A DNA stretch of 64,000 nucleotides from Aurantimonas endophytica (GTDB lineage: Bacteria; Pseudomonadota; Alphaproteobacteria; Rhizobiales; Rhizobiaceae), in contig NZ_JACIEM010000001.1 of assembly GCF_014196845.1 (NCBI RefSeq), forward strand, positions 496,001 to 560,000. The letters are read 5' to 3'. The number at the start of each line of letters is the position of its first letter. Position 1 is the first letter of the stretch. The notes beneath the pieces were generated by a model, which saw nothing but the letters and a program-made list of their open reading frames with translations, ran no database searches and was not told where the DNA came from. Made by a program: the position numbers and the translations under genes. Below, one piece after another: positions 1 to 7,386 of this stretch.

Positions 1-2
1 GC

Positions 3-176
3 AAGCCAGAGCATTCTCGCAACTTTGATGTGACCGATGCTGATCTGGCGGCAATGATTGCCGACGGTCAGGTTGAAGTCGACGTCCTCCTGAAATTCAA
101 AACGGGAAGACATGAATTCCGACGCGAACGATTCGGCTCAAAGGAATCAGGCAGAGCGCATGAAGATGACGGCTAA
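3..176 (+). CDS. 3' end of an unidentified CDS (truncated by window edge)
   Basis: An open frame enters from the left edge and runs for 57 codons to a TAA at 174-176. The visible tail is charged, with an alternating acidic/hydrophobic stretch (VTDADLAAMIADG, then VEVDVLLKF) and a basic end, and has no domain I recognise. It overlaps the start of the next gene by 65 bases if that gene starts at 112, or by 17 bases if it starts at the in-frame ATG at 160. The overlap suggests a transcriptional unit with the acyltransferase downstream. The function cannot be inferred from this piece. Confidence 0.4.
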   Translation, partial: KPEHSRNFDVTDADLAAMIADGQVEVDVLLKFKTGRHEFRRERFGSKESGRAHEDDG

Positions 177-1374
177 GGATTCAGGAGAGTTCGGTTTCGT
201 TCCTGACATCACGTCCGGGACAGTCAGGGTCGTCATCGAACGCAATCCAGCCGCGCTGCCGGGCTTTTGGCCGCGAACCACCACCACTACGCCGGGGCGC
301 TACTGGGTGTTCCAGTGCGCCGACGTGATCGAGGCCTGGTGCCCCTCGCTCGGCATGGCGCAGGGGATCGAGTCGCTTTTCGTCGCGGTGCTGGATGCAC
401 GCGACCAGCCGCTGCTCCTGCTGCCGCTGGGCATACGGTCGCGCGGCGGCGTTCGCCAGCTCGTCTTCCTCGACGAGACGGTGAGCGACTACAACGCGCC
501 CGTCGTCTTCGCTGGCGCCCGCGATTTCGACGTCGCGACGATGCGGCGAGTCTGGCACGACATCGTCGCGAGCCTGCCCCCGTTCGACGTCGCCGTGTTG
601 GAAAAGATGCCGGACATGGTCAAGGACTGGCCTAACCCGATGCGGTTCCTCGCCACCGGACCGAGTTGCGTCGGCGCGCACGGGATGACCCTGCCGGCTG
701 ATTGGGAGAGCGACGGCAAGAAACGTCTGCCCAACTTCAGGGACTCGCGTCGGCGTTTGCGAAAGCTCGCCGAGCGCGGCGCAGTCTCGATCGAAACGGC
801 CCAGACCGCCGAGGAGGCATCCGCGATCCTTGAAGCGATGATCTCGATGAAGCGCAGGCAACTGCTGCGCATCACCGGCGTCGATCCGTTCGACGCCCGC
901 CCCGGCTACGTCGACTACTATGTTGAAGCGACCCGCCGTCTGTTCGCCGGCGGAGCCGTGCATCTGTCGGCGCTGCGACTCGACGATCAGATTCTCGCGG
1001 CTCACTGGGGCTACGTGCTCGACGACCGATTCTACCAGCTGATGCCAACCTTCCTTGAGGACGAGGAGTGGCGGTTCTACGCCCCGGGCCGACTGCTCAA
1101 CGAACACCTGATCGAGTGGAGCACGCGACAAGGTCTCGCCATCTTCGACTTCGGCTGCGGTGATGAGCCTTACAAGGCGGCGTATTGCGATCAGCACTGG
1201 TCGCTCAACGAGGCCGTGCTGCCGATGACCGCTATCGGCCAGCTCTGGAGCCTCGCCTTCAACGCGCGGCGGTTCGCCGCCGACCGGCTGCGCGAATCCG
1301 CGACCTGGAACACGATCAAGGCTTTTCGCCACCGCTTGCGTAGCAGGCGGCCCGCGGGCTGGCCGGCCTCCTGA
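112..1374 (+). CDS. GNAT-family N-acyltransferase, CelD/BcsL-like
   Basis: The 420-residue protein resembles the CelD/BcsL group of GNAT acyltransferases, often found with polysaccharide or envelope genes in alphaproteobacteria. The N-terminal half is variable. The C-terminal half (about residues 200-370) carries the typical layout: a basic helix with DSRRRLRKLAERG, a beta-rich GNAT core with LSALRLDDQILAAHWG, and the family-type segment FDFGCGDEPYK near residue 345. No signal peptide or membrane segment is evident, so it is probably cytoplasmic. The start is uncertain: ATG 112 has GGAAG only two bases upstream, and ATG 160 is an alternative with AGGCAG at better spacing. The family is confident; the substrate is unknown. 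Confidence 0.75.
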   Translation: MNSDANDSAQRNQAERMKMTAKDSGEFGFVPDITSGTVRVVIERNPAALPGFWPRTTTTTPGRYWVFQCADVIEAWCPSLGMAQGIESLFVAVLDARDQPLLLLPLGIRSRGGVRQLVFLDETVSDYNAPVVFAGARDFDVATMRRVWHDIVASLPPFDVAVLEKMPDMVKDWPNPMRFLATGPSCVGAHGMTLPADWESDGKKRLPNFRDSRRRLRKLAERGAVSIETAQTAEEASAILEAMISMKRRQLLRITGVDPFDARPGYVDYYVEATRRLFAGGAVHLSALRLDDQILAAHWGYVLDDRFYQLMPTFLEDEEWRFYAPGRLLNEHLIEWSTRQGLAIFDFGCGDEPYKAAYCDQHWSLNEAVLPMTAIGQLWSLAFNARRFAADRLRESATWNTIKAFRHRLRSRRPAGWPAS

Positions 1375-1415
1375 CCCATCGGCTCCTCCGGCGCGACGGC
1401 AAGCGGTAATCCAGA

Positions 1416-2265
1416 TTAACGGCCAATGGCGCGTCCGAACCGCCATGCCCCCAGCGCCATCAGGATCGCGGTCGCATTATGGATGCTAGGCATGGCGGAA
1501 ATCCCGAGGGGGTTCCGTTCGCCGATATATCCGTCCCAGAGCATATCCTGCGTCGTTAGTGCGAAAATCGGATAAACGGTGTCTGCCTTACGCAGGCTGT
1601 CCATCAGCGGCTGGTAGGGGTCGGGTAGCAGGCCAATGGCTGAATAGAAGCAGGGCCCGGCGGACGAGAAGGCCAGCGCCAGACAGTTTCCGACCACGAT
1701 CCAAGTGAGAAAGTAGCTGAGCAGGTAGCGGGTTCGCAATTCCGATCGTGCAGTGCTGAAGGCAAAGGCGGTTAGGAACCCCCACATAAGGAAGGACCAG
1801 ACGTTGTAGGCAACGTTCGTGAGAAAGACCACGAAGGGGATACCCATAACCGGTTGAAGGAACGCGTACGGGAGGGAACCGAGAAAAACTGCGCGGTCCC
1901 ACTCGGTGAACGTTCCGTCCCATGCGAATGGCTGTATCAGCGGAATGTTGGTTTTGAGGTAGCCGAACAGGGTGATGAAAAAACGAAGATGGCGATGACC
2001 GGCAAGCCATTGCTGAGCCGGGCCGCAAAGACTTACACCCCCAGATCTCGCGAATTAGAGCGACGCTTGCGGAGCCTTCCGGCCGTGATCGGACGACGCG
2101 GTGGAAGCAGATCGCAACTACGATGAAGATGCACGATGGGCCGACGATCGCCGCAAATCCCATAGCCGCGGCGACGAGGCTGAAGGGATCGAAAGCCGAC
2201 ATGTTGGGATAGGCGAGCCGGAAAGCAATGACGATAGCGATCTGGAGCCCAATGGTAGCAATCAA
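1416..2265 (-). pseudogene. PAP2-type (inositolphosphotransferase-like) membrane phosphatase, frameshifted and truncated
   Basis: Two overlapping minus-strand frames together read as one multi-span membrane protein. The upstream frame begins at a TTG (2263-2265) with IATIGLQIAIVIAFRLAYPN and further hydrophobic spans, then loses sense near 2000-2040. Sense resumes in another frame with FFITLFGYLKTNIPLIQPF and WDGTFTEWDRAVFLG, which match the loop motifs of the PAP2_3 family, and continues to the PSxH-type motif SAMPSIHNATA. The protein ends about 20 residues later at a TAA, so the second catalytic motif (His with downstream Asp) is absent. Further upstream, an in-frame ATG (2419-2421) is followed by two stops. 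A frameshift plus missing C-terminus indicates a decayed gene; a sequencing error could explain the shift but not the truncation. Confidence 0.7.
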
Positions 2266-2421
2266 GAGCCCTGGGCTCTGATCACCGCCCAGTTTTCAGA
2301 GCGGATCGAGTTGAAAATCTTCGTTCTTGGCCGATTAGGTAAGGCTGGATTGATCGTCATCGGTAATCCGTCGCAGAAGAGCGAAGAGGAAATTACCGCG
2401 CGATGGTTGCCAATAATTCAT

Positions 2422-3082
2422 TAAAGCACGTTCTCTGGAGAAAGATGTACCTATAGTTAACAAGGAGGAGCGAGAATAGATAGACTTGGACGATCAATCC
2501 AGTCTCAAAGATTTCGCTGCGATTGAGGGGCTCTCTGTTGGTGCAGCCTCTGTCTTGTCCGCCATCGCGCTTTCACGCGGGAGCGTACAAGCCTGACAAT
2601 GGAGATTTATAAGGCAGGACCAGTGTCGGGACCTCCGTATGTCACCATCCGTCCGTCCACATTCGTGCATTTCAGACCGAGTAACCGCGGGTGCGGGGTG
2701 CGGGGACAGCGGAAAATATGTCAATCTAATCAAAGCGACCGAATTCCCCGCACCTTTTCCTAACCGCTTGATTTGCCAAGGAACTAGCACCTTTCTCGAC
2801 CGCACCAGCCTTCCTTCACGGCTACGAGCGTCAAGGCCTCCCGGCCGTCTCCCGCATCTCCTACCAGGATGCGGCGGTTGAACGCTCAAACCAGACCCAC
2901 GACAGAATTTTCTATCGAGCTTCCTCGCAGCGGTTGCGGCGGGCTAGCGCGCGCGTGGCCGACATAGCGGTCAGGCCGTGGCTCCCCTCGTCCGCGTCGG
3001 GGCGCCTTGTGCCACGATCTCGCCGACGCCACTTCGCCCCGGACGAGTGCAGCAGGCATCACATGGCGCGGCGGATCTAAGA
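2422..3082. other. 661-base stretch without a supported gene
   Basis: This interval separates the PAP2 pseudogene from the lipid kinase. The only long frame (minus strand, ending near 2494) is rich in Arg, Pro and Cys and has no hydrophobic core or motif, so I treat it as non-coding. The sequence is patchier in composition than its neighbours, with AT-rich spots near 2440-2480 and 2600-2620, as expected for decayed accessory DNA. A G-rich tandem motif (GGGTGCGGGGTGCGGGG) lies near 2690-2706. Promoters for the downstream kinase probably lie towards 3000-3080, but I see no convincing -35/-10 pair. Confidence 0.4.
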
Positions 3083-3994
3083 ATGAGTCAGGAAAATCTC
3101 GGCGGCACGTTGCCGAAGCGGGCCCTCGTCCTCCTGAATGCCAGGGCCCGGAGCGGCAGCGACGGCTCCGCCGCGTCGGCGCTCGACGTGCTGCGGCAGG
3201 CCGGCATGCGGCTGCTCGACCCGGAACCAGGAGAGCGGCCGTTCCGAGAGATCATCCGCGAATATGCAGGGCAGGCGGATCTGGTGGTGCTCGGCGGCGG
3301 CGACGGGACCCTTCGAGCCTCGGCGGCGGCGCTCATGGAAGCGGGTCTGCCGCTGGGCATCCTGCCGCTCGGAACAGCCAACGACCTCGCGCGGACCTTG
3401 ACCATTCCGACCGACGTGACCGCGGCCGCCGCTGTCATCGCGGCGGATCATCGGCGCGCCGTGGATCTCGGCGAGGTCAACGGCCAGCTGTTCTTCAACG
3501 TCGCCAGCATCGGCTTTTCGGCCGACCTCGCCCGCAGCCTGACGGCAGCGGCGAAGAAGCGCTGGGGCAAGCTCGGCTACGCCATCGCGGCCTTCAAGCT
3601 GCTGCGCCAGAGCCGCCCCTTCTCGGTCGAGATCGAGCATGACGGGGTGACGGAACGGGTGCGGACAGTACAGATCTCGGTCGGCAATGGCCGCTTCTAC
3701 GGCGGCGGCATGGCCGTCGCGGCAAACGCCGCGCCGGATGATGGCCTGCTCGACGTCTACAGCCTGGAGGTTGAACACTGGTGGGAACTGGTCGCCCTCG
3801 CGCCCTCGCTGCGGTTCGGGACGCAGGGTCGATGGAAGAAGGTGAGGACCTTCCAGACGACCGCCCTGTCGCTGAGCACCAGGCGTCCCCACGATGTCAA
3901 TGCCGACGGAGACCTCGCATCGAGTACGCCGGCGAGCTTCCGCATCCACCGCAAGGCGCTGAGTGTATTCGTGCCGGGTCGCCAGAGCGCATGA
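3083..3994 (+). CDS. Diacylglycerol kinase-like lipid kinase (YegS/BmrU family)
   Basis: The 303-residue cytoplasmic protein belongs to the DAGK catalytic-domain family, which phosphorylates diacylglycerol or related lipids with ATP. The N-terminal half has the nucleotide-binding signature VVLGGGDGTLR and the motif LPLGTANDLART. The C-terminal beta-sandwich domain includes NVASIGFSADLA and VGNGRFYGGGM. I chose ATG 3083 because it is followed directly by the first beta strand (KRALVLLNARARSGS); the open frame extends to 2978, but that extension is unlike the family. The length is typical. The gene is convergent with the DUF475 gene, so it probably forms its own transcript. Confidence 0.85.
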   Translation: MSQENLGGTLPKRALVLLNARARSGSDGSAASALDVLRQAGMRLLDPEPGERPFREIIREYAGQADLVVLGGGDGTLRASAAALMEAGLPLGILPLGTANDLARTLTIPTDVTAAAAVIAADHRRAVDLGEVNGQLFFNVASIGFSADLARSLTAAAKKRWGKLGYAIAAFKLLRQSRPFSVEIEHDGVTERVRTVQISVGNGRFYGGGMAVAANAAPDDGLLDVYSLEVEHWWELVALAPSLRFGTQGRWKKVRTFQTTALSLSTRRPHDVNADGDLASSTPASFRIHRKALSVFVPGRQSA

Positions 3995-4007
3995 CCGGCC
4001 AAGGCGG

Positions 4008-5120
4008 CTAGTGCCGCTCCACGGGAGCCTCGGCCGTTGCTCGAGGCGGCACGGACTCCTCGATCTCGAACGGACGGCGGCGGTTGTAGCGGATCGACGA
4101 CCACAGGGCGATGCCGATGACGGTGGCGCCGCCGAGACCGGTCAGCACCTCGGGCACGTGGACGACGGCCTGCGCGTACATGATCACCGACAGGGCGAGG
4201 ATCGCGTAGAAGGCACCATGCTCGAGGTAGCGGTATTCCAGGAGTGTCCCGCGCTCGACCAGCATGATGGTCATCGAGCGAACATACATGGCGCCGATGC
4301 CGAGGCCGATGGCGATGACGAACAGGTTCTGCGTCAGCGCAAACGCGCCGATCACGCCGTCGAAGGAGAAGCTTGCATCGAGAACCTCGAGATAGAGGAA
4401 CGCGCCGAGCCCTCCCTTAGCGGCCCCGACCATGGCCTCGTTGGCCTTATCGAGGACCTTGCCCAGTATGTCGACGAACAGGAAGGTGATCAGACCGTAA
4501 ACGGCCGAGAGGATGAATGTCAGTTTTTCGGCAGGGTCGACCAGATGGGCGAAGATCATCATGAGGACGAGGACGAAGGTGATCTCGGCGCCGCGCATGC
4601 TGGCGTAGCGGGTCACGCGCTCCTCAATGAAGCGGACCCAGTGAATTTCCTTGTGCTCATCAAAGAAGAAGCTGAGCGCCACCATCATCAGGAACGTGCC
4701 GCCGAATGCTGCGATCGACAGGTGGGCGTCCAGCATGATGCGCGAATATTCGTCCGGCTCGTTGATCGCCAGCTGCATCGCCGCGATCGGCCCGATGCTC
4801 GCGGCGATCGCCACGATCACCAGAGGGAACAGGACCCGCATGCCGAAGACGGCGATGAGGATGCCCCAGGTCAGGAAGCGCCGCTGCCAGACCGGCGTCA
4901 TCTCCTTCAGCTTGTTGGCGTTGACAATCGCATTGTCGAAGGACAGCGAGATCTCGAGAACGGCGAGGACCGCACAGATGAAGAAGATCGAAAACGCCCC
5001 GCCGATCGTGCCGGTCGCGTTCCAGCCGAGCCAGGCGCCGAGCGCGAGGCCGACCGCAGTGACGATGAACGACCACGTGAAGTAATGCAGGCTCGCCATT
5101 TTGTGTCCGTTCGTGAGCAT
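4008..5120 (-). CDS. DUF475 integral membrane protein, TerC-related
   Basis: The protein of about 370 residues has some nine hydrophobic segments and two diagnostic repeats of the TerC/DUF475 superfamily: EISLSFDNAIVNANKL near the N-terminus and DASFSFDGVIGAF in the second half. Related TerC proteins are tied to metal handling (Mn export, tellurite resistance), so a cation transport role is plausible but not shown. ATG 5120 has GGAGG eleven bases upstream; ATG 5099 (MASLHYFTW) is an alternative that starts right before the first membrane span. It is divergent from mgtE across about 315 bases, and the pairing of two metal-related membrane proteins supports a role in divalent cation balance. 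The C-terminus is charged and cytoplasmic-looking. Confidence 0.8.
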   Translation of the reverse strand: MLTNGHKMASLHYFTWSFIVTAVGLALGAWLGWNATGTIGGAFSIFFICAVLAVLEISLSFDNAIVNANKLKEMTPVWQRRFLTWGILIAVFGMRVLFPLVIVAIAASIGPIAAMQLAINEPDEYSRIMLDAHLSIAAFGGTFLMMVALSFFFDEHKEIHWVRFIEERVTRYASMRGAEITFVLVLMMIFAHLVDPAEKLTFILSAVYGLITFLFVDILGKVLDKANEAMVGAAKGGLGAFLYLEVLDASFSFDGVIGAFALTQNLFVIAIGLGIGAMYVRSMTIMLVERGTLLEYRYLEHGAFYAILALSVIMYAQAVVHVPEVLTGLGGATVIGIALWSSIRYNRRRPFEIEESVPPRATAEAPVERH

Positions 5121-5435
5121 GACGTCGGCGGCCTCCGCTGTCACGCCAGACGGAAGAGGCGACGCTTCGGCAGCGACATCGCGATGTACGCCACTGCCAA
5201 GGCTTTTGCCATCGCCGAACCGCAAGTCGGCTACGTCGGGAACACCGATCAGGTCGATCGAGACGAGGTGCGTCTCGCCCGTTCCGGATTCTTTTGGTGG
5301 ACCGCTGCAGATTTCCCGTCGCCGGTCGTTACGATCGCGTCAGACTTCTTTCGAACCGGGTGAAAATCCTCTAGACGCGGGGCGACTGCCCTTATGGGCA
5401 GGTCCGTCCGTTTCACCACAAGTCGGGGAGGGTGC
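5121..5435. other. Divergent intergenic region between DUF475 and mgtE genes
   Basis: This 315-base spacer must hold promoters for both divergent genes. Near the mgtE end it contains a potential RNA fold (5359-5417, listed separately). The DUF475-proximal part (5121-5280) is GC-rich and shows no motif I can name. Confidence 0.5.
5359..5417 (+). promoter_or_regulatory. Candidate structured 5' leader of mgtE
   Basis: GGTGAAA (5359-5365) is perfectly complementary to TTTCACC (5411-5417). It encloses a hairpin with stem CTGCCC/GGGCAG and loop TTAT (5386-5401), which can extend through GAC/GTC. The mgtE Shine-Dalgarno GGGGAGGG begins nine bases later at 5426, and CCTC near 5368-5371 could pair with its GAGG, so a switch exposing or hiding the ribosome site is conceivable. 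The sequence does not match the yybP-ykoY, M-box or guanidine consensus as I know them. Regulatory function is inference. Confidence 0.4.
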
Positions 5436-6848
5436 ATGGCTGATCCGCAGCTGACCAGCGACGCGCCCGCAGACGGCATGCGGAACGAGGTCTACGACGA
5501 GGACGGCTTCGTCGCGCAGCCGTTCCGCGAAACGGTCGAGGCGGCAATCGAGGCGGAGAACGCCGATTTCCTGCAGAAGGAAATCGGTCATCTGCACGAA
5601 TCGGAGCTCGGCGACCTTCTCGAAGCTCTCGATGACGCGGAGCGCCAGTCCCTCGTCCGGCTCATGGGCGACCAGTTCGACTACACCGCCCTGACCGAGG
5701 TCGACGAAGCGATCCGCATGTCGATCGTCGACGCCATGCCGAACGAACAGATCGCCGAAGCCGTCCGCGAACTCGATTCGGACGATGCGGTCTACATTCT
5801 CGAAGATCTCGACGAGGCGGACCGCAAGGACATTCTCGAGCGTCTGCCGTTCCGCGAACGCATCCGGCTGCGCCGCTCTCTCGATTATCCCGAGGAGTCC
5901 GCCGGGCGGCGGATGCAGACCGAGTTCGTCGCGGTGCCGCCCTATTGGACGGTCGGCCAGACCATCGACTACATGCGCGAGGACGAGGACCTTCCCGAAT
6001 CCTTCGCCCAGATCTTCGTCATCGATCCAGCCTTCAAGCTGCTCGGCGCGGTCGACCTTGACCGTATCCTGCGCGCCAAGCGGCCCGAGAAGATCGAAGA
6101 CATCATGCACGAGACGCGCTACGCGATCCCGGCCGAGATGGACCAGGAGGAAGCGGCGCAGATCATCGAGCAGTACGATCTGCTCTCGGCCGCCGTCGTC
6201 GACGAGAGCGAGCGGCTGGTCGGCGTTCTGACCATCGACGACGTCCTCGATATTCTGCAGCAGGAAGCCGACGAGGACATCAAGCGTCTCGGCGGCGTCG
6301 GCGACGAAGAGATTTCCGATACCGTCTTCACCGCCGCCCGCTCGCGCTTCTCCTGGCTTTTGATCAATCTGGTGACGGCGATCTTCGCCTCGCTGGTCAT
6401 CGGTCTGTTCGACGCCACCATCGAGCAGATGGTGGCGCTCGCCGTGCTGATGCCGATCGTTGCCTCGATGGGCGGCAATGCGGGAACGCAGACGATGACG
6501 GTGACGGTGCGGGCGCTCGCCTCCCGCGACATCGACCTCTACAACGCCGGGCGGGTCATTCGGCGCGAGACGCTGATCGGGCTGCTTAACGGCGTCCTCT
6601 TCGCGGTGATCATCGGCCTTGTCGCGGCCTTCTGGTTCGACAATCGCGGCCTGGGCGAGGTGATCGCTATAGCCATGATCGTCAATATGCTGGCAGCGGC
6701 GCTGGCCGGCATCCTGATCCCGCTGGTCCTCGACCGCTTCGGCGTCGATCCGGCCATTGCTTCCGGCACCTTCGTGACCACGGTGACCGACGTCGTCGGG
6801 TTCTTTTCGTTCCTCGGATTGGCTGCATTCTGGTTCGGCATCGGCTGA
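5436..6848 (+). CDS. mgtE: Magnesium transporter MgtE
   Basis: The 470-residue protein has the complete MgtE architecture: an N-terminal helical superhelix domain (about 30-155) with repeated acidic helices, a pair of CBS domains (about 165-270) that sense Mg, and five hydrophobic segments (about 303-470). The pore-forming motif PIVASMGGNAGTQTMT is present. MgtE is a Mg(2+) channel of the inner membrane, gated by cytosolic Mg. The start at 5436 follows GGGGAGGG, a strong ribosome site; an upstream in-frame ATG at 5394 lies inside the leader fold and is unlikely. The length is normal for the family. Confidence 0.95.
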   Translation: MADPQLTSDAPADGMRNEVYDEDGFVAQPFRETVEAAIEAENADFLQKEIGHLHESELGDLLEALDDAERQSLVRLMGDQFDYTALTEVDEAIRMSIVDAMPNEQIAEAVRELDSDDAVYILEDLDEADRKDILERLPFRERIRLRRSLDYPEESAGRRMQTEFVAVPPYWTVGQTIDYMREDEDLPESFAQIFVIDPAFKLLGAVDLDRILRAKRPEKIEDIMHETRYAIPAEMDQEEAAQIIEQYDLLSAAVVDESERLVGVLTIDDVLDILQQEADEDIKRLGGVGDEEISDTVFTAARSRFSWLLINLVTAIFASLVIGLFDATIEQMVALAVLMPIVASMGGNAGTQTMTVTVRALASRDIDLYNAGRVIRRETLIGLLNGVLFAVIIGLVAAFWFDNRGLGEVIAIAMIVNMLAAALAGILIPLVLDRFGVDPAIASGTFVTTVTDVVGFFSFLGLAAFWFGIG

Positions 6849-6888
6849 CGCGCCACCCTGCTCAGTCCGTTCTGCTGCGGTGCGTGGA

Positions 6889-6909
6889 TTGACTTTTACG
6901 TAAGTCTGG
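6889..6909 (+). promoter_or_regulatory. Putative MerR-type operator and -35 element
   Basis: The interval begins TTGACTTTTACGTAAGTC and contains an imperfect inverted repeat with arms GACTT and AAGTC around TTACGTAA. It resembles the long dyads bound by LiuR-type MerR regulators (half sites around TTTACGTAAA). TTGACT at its left end could be a -35 box, as is usual for MerR-controlled promoters. It lies 41 bases upstream of the merR-type start codon, which suggests autoregulation. Confidence 0.5.
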
Positions 6910-6949
6910 GATCATGCAGCTGTGGCACCGCTGTCGGGGATCCCGCTTC

Positions 6950-7351
6950 ATGCGCGACTATTACACGATCACCGAGCTCACCCGGGAGTTCGACATCTCG
7001 ACCCGGACGATCCGCTTCTACGAGGACGAGGGTCTGCTCGCGCCCATCCGGCGGGGGCGGACGCGGCTGTTCCGGCACTCCGACCGTCAGCTGTTGAAGA
7101 ACATCCTGCGCGGCAAGCGGCTGGGGTTCTCGATCGCCGAGATCCGCGAGATCATGAACATGTACAAGAGCCCGCCGGGCGAGGCTGCCCAACTGCGGGC
7201 CATCGTGCGACGCGTCGGCGACCGCCGGCAGGAACTCGAGCAGAAGCGCCGGGACATAGAGGAATTGCTGCGTGAGCTCGACGCCGCGGAGGAGGCCTGC
7301 CTGACCCGCATGGCGGAACTGGGCGTCGGGCAGACGGCGCGGGCCGAGTAG
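6950..7351 (+). CDS. MerR-family transcriptional regulator (LiuR-like)
   Basis: The 133-residue protein has the N-terminal winged HTH of MerR proteins (YTITELTREFDISTRTIRFY, then EDEGLLAP) and a C-terminal dimerisation helix rich in Arg, Glu and Leu (about residues 80-125). There is no cysteine cluster like that of metal-sensing MerRs; the single Cys near residue 119 is isolated. The LiuR/IvdR-type regulators of branched-chain acid catabolism have this size and this kind of operator, but no liu genes are nearby, so the regulon is unknown. ATG 6950 is chosen because the HTH starts immediately after it and the operator lies upstream; ATG 6914 is too close to the operator. Confidence 0.85.
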   Translation: MRDYYTITELTREFDISTRTIRFYEDEGLLAPIRRGRTRLFRHSDRQLLKNILRGKRLGFSIAEIREIMNMYKSPPGEAAQLRAIVRRVGDRRQELEQKRRDIEELLRELDAAEEACLTRMAELGVGQTARAE

Positions 7352-7386
7352 CGGCCGCGCCCGCTTCGCCCACGCCATCAAGACAC

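Noticed and set aside
181-1446. Long minus-strand ORF of 421 codons antisense to the CelD-like gene
   Set aside because: Its sequence is Arg/Gly/Val-rich without motifs, as expected for antisense of a high-GC gene; the plus-strand gene has family motifs.
2494-2889. Minus-strand ORF of 131 codons
   Set aside because: The protein is Arg/Pro/Cys-rich with no recognisable domain or hydrophobic core, the start has no ribosome site and the region looks decayed.
3963-5363. Plus-strand ORF of 466 codons opposite the DUF475 gene
   Set aside because: Its protein is Asp/His/Arg-rich low complexity typical of antisense frames, while the minus strand encodes a motif-bearing membrane protein.
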